A stretch of DNA of 64,000 bases from Biscogniauxia marginata (taxonomy: Eukaryota; Ascomycota; Sordariomycetes; Xylariales; Xylariaceae): the NCBI GenBank assembly GCA_022695795.1, contig MU404123.1:124001-188000 (forward strand), read 5' to 3'. A program made the position numbers and the translations under genes. The number at the start of each line of letters is the position of its first letter. Within the stretch, counting starts at the first letter, position 1. Under the pieces are notes generated by a model. The model had not been told where the DNA came from. It was given only the letters and a program-made list of their open reading frames with translations, and did no database searches. Below, in pieces: positions 1 to 10,166 of this stretch.

Positions 1-913
1 CGGACGCTAGAGCCACGAGGACGGACGTATCGATGTTTAGGACAGGGCTGAAATTCGCCCTAGGACCTGGAACCATTATGTGAAGCAGGCTGTCGGAAAG
101 AGGGGGCGCAGGAGCCAGTGCTGCACCACATAGTATGTTGACGCCCATATTTCGGCACATATTTAGGATTTTGTCGACTTCGGCATACTGATTCTCTACG
201 ACCCGTGGCAAGACAAGGTAGGGCTCCGGTGAGGTATTCCGGATGCGGTGGCCCCGCGCCGACTCGACTAGGTTCTTGGCCATTTTCACAAGGGGTATGT
301 CAGAGTAGTACTCGGTGGCCGATTCGTCATCGTCCTCATCCTCACTGTCGCCACAGTACACAGCTTCCTTTGCCATATCAAACAACAGCCTCTTGTTGGT
401 CATAGAAGAAACTTTCCACCATGATAAACCCCCATCAGCAACGCAATCAATAGTAAAACTGTGCCCTCTTGACGGTCGCGATTCGCCTTGGGATAGGAGA
501 ATGCGAGTTCCCGGTGCTAGAATTTGGGTCTTGAAGACGCCGGGAAACACGGAATGTCGCAACTTGACAATATCGCGTTGCCTTTTAGCCGTATCCCATA
601 TCAACTCGAAAAAGGGGAGGTTGCTCGACTGCACCCGATGGGACGCAAGAGGATCTGTGGAGTTGATTTCTTTCTTGATACCTTCGATCTCCGTGCGTAG
701 AGTGCTAGCAAGTGATGAATGCATATCCATGGGAGACTTTTGAAAGTAACCATTATAGACTCTTGCCAAGTGGTAGCCAAGATCCTCAATCTCCGAGAGT
801 AAGGCCTTTGCTCTGCGGAGTAAGTCTTCGCTTGCGGCCAATCTTGCGGCAGCATCGTTCTCAGTATCGCCAGATCCATCACCAGATCCATCTCCGTTCG
901 TCGAGGAATCCAT
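1..913 (-). CDS. DUF1308 (C7orf25/UPF0415-like) protein, 3' end beyond window
   Basis: A minus-strand frame is open from an ATG at 913 to the window edge, giving 304 codons without a stop or an intron. The N-terminus is Gly/Asp-rich (about residues 1-20), followed by a helical stretch with LLRRAKALL. The middle has a conserved-looking segment with DCVADGGLSWWKVSS, and near the truncation NIDTSVLVAL. Both resemble the DUF1308 family (human C7orf25), whose members carry a V-D-V-V-x-G-G-x-x-W-x-K-V motif and an N-x-D-x-T-x-x-x-A-L stretch; this is from memory of the family. Function is unknown; a PIN-like fold has been suggested for the C-terminal part, which lies outside the window. An acidic run (DSEDEDDDE) sits in the middle. 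The gene is divergent from the FAD monooxygenase at 1667. Confidence 0.75.
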   Translation of the reverse strand, partial: MDSSTNGDGSGDGSGDTENDAAARLAASEDLLRRAKALLSEIEDLGYHLARVYNGYFQKSPMDMHSSLASTLRTEIEGIKKEINSTDPLASHRVQSSNLPFFELIWDTAKRQRDIVKLRHSVFPGVFKTQILAPGTRILLSQGESRPSRGHSFTIDCVADGGLSWWKVSSMTNKRLLFDMAKEAVYCGDSEDEDDDESATEYYSDIPLVKMAKNLVESARGHRIRNTSPEPYLVLPRVVENQYAEVDKILNMCRNMGVNILCGAALAPAPPLSDSLLHIMVPGPRANFSPVLNIDTSVLVALAS

Positions 914-1666
914 CGGGGAGAATGGAAGGGATCCCATCCGCTTCATCCGATATGCTGGAGAACACGACGCAATTACGTAAATATACATAAACTTGTTGTT
1001 GAAAAAGAGAAAGGAAAGAAAAAGACAACGGAAAGAAAGTTATATATACACATATGCTGTAGGGTTGTTGTAGTTAGTCCTTCCAAAAGTGCTACCTCGC
1101 AAACTTGACTTGTGCTTATGCTTGTGCTTTTTTCTCGGAGAATTCGTAGTCTTGGCGATGAGAAGTTTTGTCGACGGCTCGACGGTTCGGGTATGAAAGA
1201 GTGGGGCACTTAGTAACTGCTTAATTTCCGGGTCTCTCTCGGCTGTCCACAGCTGCCAAGCCATTGTGTCTCTGTGTTGCCTTTAACTCTCTCTTTTGCG
1301 GGCTTTTGCGCGTGTCACCTTTTGCAGTAGCTGTTCTTCTGTCGCAAGATGGACCCCTTCTCAAGGGATTTGTCGAGAAATCAGAGCTCTACAAACCATT
1401 TCCTGTACCATTGGTTGGATGGCCATTCGCTGCGACAGTTTCGTGGATCTTGGAAATCACCTGACACGTCAGCCAGCGTTAGCACCTAATTAATTAATAC
1501 TCTCACAGTGCCTGATCTTCTCTCCCTCATCATTATCATCATCATCCACCTTAGCTATTAAAACCCATAAAGCCAGTGAGCTTACGGAATAGAGAAACGT
1601 ACAGAATACCAAAATTAGAACAAACAAGATTTGAATTTCCTATCCATTTCCGTCGCGGGCATAGAA
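914..1666. other. Divergent intergenic region
   Basis: About 750 bp separate the start codons of the DUF1308 gene and the FAD monooxygenase. There is a short TCAT/ATC repeat at about 1527-1547 and an A/T-rich TATTAAAACC stretch near 1557-1565 that could serve the rightward gene. No coding frame here looks real. Confidence 0.5.
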
Positions 1667-2899
1667 ATGCCTCTCAAGATCATCATCTGTGGTGGTGGAA
1701 TCGGCGGCCTGTCCGCTGCCGGATATCTTCGCGCTCAGCACAGCGTTACCATTCTTGAACGTGGCACGCTCGATTTCGCGACAAATGACTACGGCCTATC
1801 TATCGTCTCCAACGCCTTCACATTACTGCAGAAAGCAGGCATCAAGTCAGAGAATCTCGACACTGTCGTCATGACCCACCTCTGGGTAAGAAACCACAAA
1901 GGCGACGAAGTCAGCACTAGGCACTTTGATACCAGACCGAGGTTCGGCGGTGCTCCATCAGTTCTGGTCAAGAGGGCGAGGCTGCAGGAAGAATTGCTGC
2001 GTTTCGCAACTGGCACCGAGTTCCCAGGAGCTCCGGCGCAGATCATCCAGAACGCCAAGGTGACTCGGGTGGATGCGGTAGCTGGCAAGGTCTGGACAGA
2101 CGACGGTCAAGCGTATGAGGCTGACTTGATCATCGGCGCCGATGGTATCAACTCCGCTGTGCGCTCTTCTGTCTTCAAAGGACAAGGGACCCCAAGAAGC
2201 CATAACCTTCTTGCCTTCATAACCCGAGTGTCAATTGACGACCTCAAACCAGACCCTACTTTTGCCCATCTGATTGACCCCGCATCTCAAGCCGGATTGA
2301 ACAGCGCTCAGATGAGTCCTGATTCTAAAATGCGCATACTTGCCTATCATACCTCTGCCCGTGATATACAGGTCCTTGGATACACATCTGAACATGAATT
2401 CGCAGAGAAATTCGATACCTTGAATACGGGTATCATTAAAGACATTCCAAACTCAAGGGTGGTGGAGGAATTTTCCACTGAATTTTCTGACAACCTTGTC
2501 AGTTTATTTCGTCACGGCAAGATAGATGCCTGGAGGGTCCGCGATATCGATCCCATGGATACCTGGATCCACGAGAAGGTAGTATTGATTGGGGATGCTG
2601 CCCATGCCGTCACACAGCATGCGGGACAAGGCTGCAATGTTACTATCGAGGATGCAGAAGCTCTGGGGTATCTACTAAGGGACGCAAGTCCGGAAGACAT
2701 CCCCACGTTGCTAGAGAAGTTCATGTCGTTGCGCAAGGATCGCGTTGAGCTGGTCGCGCGACGGTCGCGACAACTGGGCAATCTTCAGACGGACGAAGAC
2801 AGAACGAAAGGGCCCATCTCGGCCGAGGAATTCTCGAAGGCAATTTATGGCTACCAAGGTGTCGAGCATTTTTTGAAGACGTCAGCCCAAGCATCGTGA
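1667..2899 (+). CDS. FAD-dependent monooxygenase (salicylate hydroxylase/UbiH-like)
   Basis: Intronless gene of 410 residues. The ATG at 1667 is chosen because it immediately precedes the dinucleotide-binding fold; the in-frame stretch upstream has no ATG. The class A flavin monooxygenase layout is complete: GGGIGG at residues 9-14 followed by E31-R32 for the ADP ribose, the second motif with LIIGADGINSAVR near residue 155, and the third FAD motif VLIGDAAHAVTQHAGQG near 307-321. Family members use NAD(P)H and O2 to hydroxylate aromatic or polyketide substrates. The substrate here cannot be read. The end of the protein has no membrane segment, so it is probably cytosolic. There is no other biosynthetic gene adjacent; the downstream neighbour is a urea permease, with no evident link. 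Confidence 0.9.
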   Translation: MPLKIIICGGGIGGLSAAGYLRAQHSVTILERGTLDFATNDYGLSIVSNAFTLLQKAGIKSENLDTVVMTHLWVRNHKGDEVSTRHFDTRPRFGGAPSVLVKRARLQEELLRFATGTEFPGAPAQIIQNAKVTRVDAVAGKVWTDDGQAYEADLIIGADGINSAVRSSVFKGQGTPRSHNLLAFITRVSIDDLKPDPTFAHLIDPASQAGLNSAQMSPDSKMRILAYHTSARDIQVLGYTSEHEFAEKFDTLNTGIIKDIPNSRVVEEFSTEFSDNLVSLFRHGKIDAWRVRDIDPMDTWIHEKVVLIGDAAHAVTQHAGQGCNVTIEDAEALGYLLRDASPEDIPTLLEKFMSLRKDRVELVARRSRQLGNLQTDEDRTKGPISAEEFSKAIYGYQGVEHFLKTSAQAS

Positions 2900-3781
2900 A
2901 GTCCTTGGAATAATGGCGAAGGAACCCCAAGAATACTCCGACGGAAGAGGAAACGGAAAAGATGCTTGCAGGTACATATCCATGTCTCAGAAGCAAGCGA
3001 TGTGCTTACAAGAGAGACACTTTGGTGTTGGGTTATCCACCAATGAACCCCAGAGTTCCATTTCTTACTTGCGTCGGTGGATGTCTCGACCCCAGCAAGC
3101 CCTATCGAAGTACTACCCAAGCATCCCCCCTCCCCCAGATTATTATCTCCCCTCCCTCAACGCTTAGATCAGATTTATTATTCGTTGTCATTTAGTGCTA
3201 TAAGGCTGGCTACCTAGCACATGCGAATTCCAACAATCTCTACTCAAAGGACCCCTGATCGAACCACACTAGGTTAGCGCAATATACACAGCAGTTTCGA
3301 TATCTCCGTCATGAGCAGCCAAGACTTGTTTATCTTACACCTCAATTGAAATGTATCTCTAGGGCTAATCCTAAGTAGGAGATAGTTCGTTGATATCACA
3401 TCCCGCGCCAGACATTACCGCTTTGAATTACATACTCTTATCTCTACGCCAGGTCAAACTTCATGTCAAATGCGGTGTTAATCAAAGAAAATAAGCTTTG
3501 TGGACGCTCTAAGCCGGGATCCAGGATCGCCAATCGTTATCTCTCCACGCTGATCCACTCAGAGGCCCAGTCTGTGATCTCTTGGCGGTCCTCGGCATAC
3601 TGTCCTTATCAGTGACCTACCAGAGCCCTCTCCTCACGGAATAGCGTAAGGTTTGTGACGTGCATACATATCTAGCTGGTCAGCAGCTCCAGTAGAGATG
3701 CGATGAGAACGAAGATTTCTTGCATCTAAAGAAATCTCGGTCGACCAGTCCGCCAGCTCACGCTAATAACCCAAAAACACA
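2900..3781. other. Intergenic region upstream of the urea permease
   Basis: Roughly 880 bp without a credible gene. It holds the 3' end of the monooxygenase transcript and the presumed nitrogen-responsive promoter of the permease, with four GATA-type sites listed separately. Confidence 0.5.
3330..3611. promoter_or_regulatory. Cluster of four HGATAR motifs upstream of the urea permease
   Basis: Reverse-strand matches to HGATAR, the consensus bound by fungal GATA regulators AreA/NIT2, occur at 3330-3335, 3438-3443, 3537-3542 (each TTATCT) and 3606-3611 (TTATCA), about 170-450 bp before the ATG. Urea permease genes are classic targets of nitrogen metabolite repression in fungi. The motif is short, so chance matches are possible; the regulatory role is inference. 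Confidence 0.4.
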
Positions 3782-6175
3782 ATGGCAGGCGGTGGTGGAC
3801 CTTCGTCTGGCGCTGTTGCGCCGCCTCTAAGCCAGGCTTATGGATACGGGATAGTAATTGGCGTAGGCTTTTTATTTGCTCTGGGGATGATCTTGACTAC
3901 TTGGATCCTGAAAAGGTTTGAGCCTATATCGAAGTTGTAAGCCATGGCTAGCGGTTCAACTAACCACCCTTTTCAGATACAACAATGAGCAGCAGACTAG
4001 TGAAATGTTCAATACTGCTGGAAGGACAGTGAAATCGGGATTGGTCGCATCTGCTGTAGTGTCCTCGTGGACTTGGGCAGCTACACTACTTCAGTCAACT
4101 GGTGTTGCGTACAGATATGGCGTTAGTGGTCCGTTTTGGTATGCAGCCGGAGCAACTGTCCAGATCATTCTCTTCGCTACCTTAGCAATTGAGTTAAAGA
4201 GACGAGCTCCTAATGCGCATACTTTTCTTGAGGTCATTCGTGCGCGATATGGTGAGCCTCGCGATCAGCCATTGCGCAAGCTGAAACTTTTGCTAATGGC
4301 AGCCCAGGCCGATTCACTCATTGCGTATACATCTGCTTCGGACTATTCACAAATATCTTGGTAACAGCCATGTTGTTGACGGGAGGGTCCGCAGTTGTCA
4401 CTTCTCTGACGGGAATGCACACTGCTGCCGCTTGCTTTCTGCTCCCTCTAGGAGTTGTCATTTACACAATGTTTGGCGGGTGGGTTGAGACACTTAGGCA
4501 AGATGATATGAAGAACTCGGCTAACATGTCGTAGAATCAAGGCCACGTTCCTCACAGACTACGTAAGTCGTTACGAAATAGTCTATATTACAAGGAGTCT
4601 AACGTCCCTAGGTCCATACTGTTATAATCCTTGTGATCATTCTCATCTTTGCTTTGACTGCATACGCTACCCCAGGTGGGGTACTTGGATCGCCTAGCCA
4701 CGTATACGATCTCCTTGTCGATGCAGCATCATTGCATCCTGTAGATGGCAATGCCGGGGGTTCATACTTGACTATGCGTTCTCAAGAGGGCGCGATATTC
4801 TTTGTGATCAATCTTGTAGGGAATTTTGGCACGGTGTTCATGGATAATGGTAAGCATGTGTCGGTTTGATGATATAGACGAAATATTACTAGGTTCTAAT
4901 ATCAGACAGGATATTACAACAAAGCCATTGCAGCCCATCCAGTGGCAGCCCTGCCTGGTTACATCATGGGCGGCCTCGCTTGGTTTGCTATCCCGTGGCT
5001 TTGCGCGACAACGATGGGTCTAAGTGCCTTGTCCCTTGAAGGTAACCCCGTGTTTCCGACATACCCCGATAGAATGAATGCGGCCGATGTCACTGCTGGG
5101 CTTGTCTTGCCTTATGCTTCCGTAGGGCTACTGGGCAAGTCAGGCGCCATATGCACTCTCATCATGATCTTCATGGCTGTGACCTCGGCGACCTCGGCGC
5201 AGCTGATCGCTGTATCTTCCATCTTCACCTATGATATTTACCAGTCAGTGCCTGCATAATCATATTTAAAACTTAAATTTACCAATTTCTAACCCGTCCT
5301 TTAGAACCTACATCGATCCGAAAGCAACTGGGTCACGACTAATTGCCATGTCTCACACTAGCGTCGTTGCATATGGCACTATTATGGCTGGGTTCAGTGT
5401 CGGGCTTTATTACGCTGGAATCAGTATGGGATGGTTGTACCTGTGGATGGGTGTCATTATCTCAGCTGCGGTTCTCCCGGCATCTCTGACGCTCCTCTGG
5501 AAACGCCAGAACTGGATCGCCGCAGCGGTATCTCCCATCCTAGGCCTCATATGCGCCTTGATTGCTTGGACCGTGACCTGCGCAAAGTTATTCGATGGTG
5601 TTCTTAACGTGGATAATCTTGGTTCCAATTATCCCATGCTCGCCGGTAATGTCGTCGCTCTGCTGAGTCCAGTGATTTTCGTTCCCGTCTTGACTTTCGC
5701 CTTCGGAGCCGACAATTATGATTGGTTGTCTATGGGCGCGATCAAGCAAGGGGATGACTCGGATATCACTACCACTCCAGCCCAAATCGAAGCCGCAGAT
5801 GATGTTCCCACCGCCGGAGGTGTGGTTGTTGCCATTGAAGAAGATATGGGGAAGCTGAACAAGGCGTCCCGAATCGCAAAGGGGCTGACCGTCTTCATGG
5901 CGCTGTCTCTAATCATTATATGGCCCATGCCCATGTACGGATCTGGATACGTCTTCTCGAAGCCGTTCTTCACCGGCTGGGTCGTCGTGGGCATTATCTG
6001 GCTCTTTGCCAGTTCGTTCATCGTCGGTATCTACCCACTTTGGGAGGGTCGCCATAGCATGATCAGAGTCGCGAAGGGAATCTTGGGCCACGGCAAGCAG
6101 TTACAACCGCTGAAGACGGAGTCCAAAATAATCGAAAAAGAGGAGAGAAGCGATACGCCGGAGAAGAAAGAGTGA
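3782..6175 (+). CDS. dur3: Urea active transporter (Dur3-type sodium:solute symporter)
   Basis: Seven exons: 3782-3915, 3977-4251, 4308-4479, 4535-4562, 4612-4849, 4910-5243 and 5305-6175. All junctions are GT-AG and phase-consistent, giving 683 residues, the usual Dur3 length. Introns are 49-61 nt. The fourth exon is only 28 nt. The sequence carries many hydrophobic segments of the SSF fold (about 15 predicted by family), with recognisable blocks [41 protein letters not shown] and [16 protein letters not shown], all typical of fungal urea permeases. It should import urea at the plasma membrane, coupled to a cation. The C-terminal tail is charged and Glu/Lys-rich. The first exon encodes a Gly/Pro-rich leader and the first membrane segment. 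GATA motifs upstream suggest nitrogen control. Confidence 0.92.
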
Positions 6176-7604
6176 GGGGGTCGATCTTGGAAAAAGTGAC
6201 ATTCGATGTCTAGACGTAATACGGCGGCTAGTTATCTCAAGCTGTCTTTTTACTCTCTGGCTATAAGTTTGGGTAATCTTTTTTCTGTTACAGCTGGTTA
6301 AAGTATGATTACAAGAGCGAATATTTTGACCTAGACCTTTTTGGATTTAGTTCAGCGTCGAAGCTCGTTCAGGGGACTCAAATGTGTTTTGAGGAAGAAA
6401 AAGGGAGGCAAGAGTATAAATATAGCGAGGATACCCATACCTTTAACATCACGTTTCTAACATCAACGTATTTTCATTTGAATTAAGTTTTATACAGTCT
6501 CTGATACATGATTTATAAGATTGGGCCTGATACCCCTTGAATATTTATTCATTTAAGGGTAGCTGATGATGAGAGGAAGTCCTGAATGCGTATGTATGGT
6601 AATCCGCAATCCTGTAGTCATTAGCTTCAGACCTTGTGGTCGCCAAATCAGGGTCCTTTATTAAGCCCTCGAGTAGAATGACCTGCGGCGGCGCAATATT
6701 GAGTAATATGTGAAACTAGATTGGGATGAGATCACTCATCTAGGTACGTTTATTGGGTATCTAGTAAGGCTGCCTGTTTCTATTGGCCAGATATTAGTAT
6801 CACTTTTCCGTTGTCATCAGTATCGCCTCATATAAGCGAATATAGCACAGGATGTGTCCTATACCCTATGAGAAGACAAAACTAGCTAAATCAATATCAA
6901 ATCTTTAGCACTGCATGTATTTGATGTTAGGCTATCTAATCTGATACGACTGAACTGGACCGAAACAATATCAACTATTGCATGTAGTTTGAATTACATA
7001 CGATGGATAAATTGAAATTACATTATGGGCTCATGGCGCCATATGAGTAAGAGTAGTAAATAATCATAGGATGAACGTGTGCCGCAGCTAAGTTTGGCGG
7101 GCGGGAGCTTGGAACGCAGGGTGTTTCGGCGATGCGGATCCCCGTTCGGATGTTTAGTTTGATCTTGAGCATCACTCAATGGTAATTTGTAAGCTATTGC
7201 ACTTATCAGATCTTGTGCCTGAACCCTCCATCATATTTCCCGATTTTAAACAAGCTGTGTAAACACCCTGTTGTTACCTATCGATGAACATTTATCAATG
7301 TGTGCGCGTTCGCTAATATGAACTTCAAGTCACTAATAAGGATATTATCCAAATGACAGGATGTTTCGAAACATAACGCTGCTCCTCGTGGGGCAGTTTC
7401 GATTCGGACTGGCCATCTCAGCCAAGATTCTAATTGTCGCAAAGATCTGCTACGGCAATGAAGCATGTTCATGCCATCATGAGACGTCACTCATATGCCT
7501 GCCTCTAGCCATCTGAAGTTGAATAAAAAGCCTGTCCACCTAGAGAAGGGGCGTGGTAATTCTCCGACTCAATTATCTATATCCGCATAAAAGAAAAACA
7601 AAAA
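6176..7604. other. A/T-rich intergenic region
   Basis: About 1.4 kb between the permease and the cutinase-like gene. Base composition is A/T-rich with many stops in all frames. I see no gene, RNA or repeat in it. Confidence 0.5.
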
Positions 7605-8674
7605 ATGAAGTATTCATCACTATTACTTAACGTGGCCGCGGCCTCGATGGCCGACGCCAACGCGGTAGCACGACGGCAGCAAAGCTGCCCAAACGTACAA
7701 ATTTTCGGAGCACGCGAGACGACCGCACCGCCGGGTTTCGGATCGGCGGCTACCGTCGTCAATCTAGTGCAGCAAGGGAATCCGGGGTCGACATCAGAAT
7801 CCATCATCTACCCGGCGGCGGGCGGGAACTCGTACGCGTCGAGCGTGACCGCCGGCGTCGCCGCGATAGCAAACCAGACAAGCGCATTCAATCAGAGGTG
7901 TCCTAACACCAAGATCGTCATGGTCGGATATTCGCAGGTATGTCGGACATAGGCGAGTTTCAGCTTGCGAAAGCCCGCCCGATTCTCTACTTCTTTTTGC
8001 TTGTTTGCTAACGAAGTCACGGCTAGGGCGCGCAAATCACCGACGATGCTTTCTGCGGAGGGCCGGACGGCTCCAGCTTGAGCACGACAGAGCCGAGCGT
8101 CTCGTCGGGCGTGAGAAGCATGGTTGCGGCCATCATACTAATGGGCAATCCCCGACACGTCGACGGGCTGCCGTTCAACGTTGGGAATGCCACGGAAGGC
8201 GGAGTAAGTATAATTACTTGACAGAAAAAAAAAGAGCGAGATAACCTAGTTGAAGAAACGAACTGACGTGAATTCCTTCAGTTCGCCGCCCGCCCCGTCG
8301 GGTTCTCCTGTCCCGAGTTCGAGGATATCATACAGGCGTACTGCGACGCGGAGGACCCGTTCTGTGCCAAGGGGACCAGCATGGCGACGCACCAGGGCTA
8401 CGGCTTCGAATACGGGCAGCAGGCGTTCGAGTTCGTCCAGGAGCAACTTAGCGCCCGAGCCTCAAATATCACAATCGCTAGCAACTCGAGTACTTCCACG
8501 AGCACGAGCAATTCAACTGCTAACGGTGCTACTCCTAGTGGTGCTACTCTTAGCGGCGCTACCCCTAGCCCATCCTCCGGCAGCGTCGTGCCCGTGAGTG
8601 GTACGCCGGCGGTAGCCAGGGGATGGACGCTACTAGGTTTTTCGATGAGTTTGGCTAGTTTGATTTTGCTCTGA
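7605..8674 (+). CDS. Secreted cutinase/acetylxylan esterase (CE5) with Ser/Thr tail
   Basis: Three exons, 7605-7937, 8027-8203 and 8282-8674, give 300 residues; both introns (89 and 78 nt) are GT-AG and phase 0. A short signal-like N-terminus (residues 1 to about 20) precedes the alpha/beta-hydrolase domain. The nucleophile elbow GYSQG spans the first intron (residues 108-112, Ser110). The family Asp and His are likely in YCDAEDPFC and THQGYG. Paired cysteines (CPN, RCPN, FCGG, SCPE, YCD, FCA) fit CE5 disulfides. After about residue 245 comes a Ser/Thr/Gly/Pro-rich linker with a repeated GAT(P/L)SG unit and a hydrophobic C-terminus (LGFSMSLASLILL), which suggests O-glycosylation and possibly a GPI anchor. 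The expected role is hydrolysis of cutin esters or acetyl groups on xylan outside the cell. Confidence 0.9.
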
Positions 8675-9163
8675 TGTGCCAGCATGAGTCAATATAGAAA
8701 ATAATGAATTTGCTATTATTAGAGATATGTTATTCCTATGTGAAGTATATCCTCCATGATAAATCTCCAGTATCACCTTGCTACAGGTTGGTGTATGCTT
8801 TTTCAGTCTTTTTAATCTTGAAAATACTTAATACCTCGCTTTCTCTTCTTTAGCTAGGATATATATGTTACTTACTATCCTACCCCTAATTAACTACATA
8901 GAGTGAGTCTAATTAAAGACGCCTCAAATAAGATAAGTATATAAAACATTGTTACTGGTGCTAAAGGAATATTCCAAAAATCCAATTAAATGGTTTAAAC
9001 TGATGATAAGTAAGATATATCTCGATGCAATGAAACTATCAATCTAAGACGACATATTCCCACAGTTTCATATAATTCAATGAACCAATATTGGGTCCTC
9101 CGCACAACACAACTCTGTCCCCCTTTTGTAACAATTTTTTTTACATCTTTCTCCCGCTTGATA
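8675..9163. other. Convergent 3' region
   Basis: About 490 bp of A/T-rich sequence between the 3' ends of the cutinase-like gene and the leftward small secreted protein. No further feature seen. Confidence 0.5.
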
Positions 9164-9516
9164 TTACCTCTTTTCTTCGGGAGCCGGGCATAGCTCGTTA
9201 TCCGTGATGAGGCTATCCAGTCCGGTGGTGCAGCCGTAACAGGCACATATCTAGACAGTCCACACGCGTCAGTTTCCACTGTGCATCTCATTCCCCCTCC
9301 CTCCCTCCCTATCGTACACAGACTACTTACCAGCGCTGGGTCATCGACACACTTGAAGACATCGGCGGGGTCCGTGCTAGCACCCTCCCAGCCGAGGATG
9401 ATAGCGTTGTAGCAGGCCGACGCGTCCATGACGGGCAGACATTGGGGCATCTCGCAAGGCCCGGCCGCGAAGGCCAACGATGCCGTGAGGACGAGGATGC
9501 TGAGGGATAAGTGCAT
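9164..9516 (-). CDS. Small cysteine-rich secreted protein, 90 residues
   Basis: Two exons, 9516-9331 and 9250-9164, with an 80-nt GT-AG phase-0 intron. The product starts with a clear signal peptide (MHLSLSILVLTASLAFA, cleavage near residue 18) and has eight cysteines in the mature part, arranged PCEMPQC, SACYN, FKCVDD, ICACYGC and ELC, ending in a charged tail. I do not recognise a named domain. The protein at 18073-18404 shares the ACYN motif, the later C-x-C-x(2)-C cluster and the intron position, so the two are probably distant paralogues. The secreted, cysteine-rich, short character is typical of fungal effector-like or surface proteins; a role in host interaction is only inference. Confidence 0.75.
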
Positions 9517-10166
9517 CGTATACAGTTACGTGAGGACGTAAACCCTTTCTGGTGTTTGGCTCGCGAGTTGTGATTTGTAGTTTGGGGGAGCTAGATCAGC
9601 AGGAGAGCAGGGACACAGGACTTACGACTTAGGTGTACATTATATCCCTTTTTAGAGAAGCAGACCACCCCGGTGAAAACCCAGGGGAACTCGGTCTGAA
9701 AGGGAAATAATTGGTCCTTGATTGTTGACCCCGCGGTTCTCGATTTAGACCTCGTGTCAGTGTGGTTGGGCTTACTTCTTGGTACGACGTGGTTATATTT
9801 AGGCTAGGAACCTCGCCACGATGCCTTCGGTAGTTGATTGGACCCCTAGTCTCTCAAATCATGTACAGATACGTATTGACTGAACTGCTCTTCGGCAAAA
9901 TTGAGTATTATCAATCTAGTTGATCTAGCTAATGGCTAATCACCATGACCATTACCTGGTCATGCAGTGACAGTAGTCGATACGGGAGATTATCATGCAT
10001 CTGCGCTCAGTACAAACTGTGCCCTCTAACCTCGCCAAATTCATTCACACTGCAGGTTGATCTGCATATGAAGTCCTATCCGTGTACCCATTACACCCTC
10101 AAAACCCCCTCTAGATATATCAAACTTCCAGAAATAGCTATGCACCAGACATGAAATCCGGACATC
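9517..10166. other. Intergenic region
   Basis: About 650 bp containing the promoter of the leftward secreted-protein gene and the 3' flank of the AAA+ gene. No gene seen. Confidence 0.5.
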
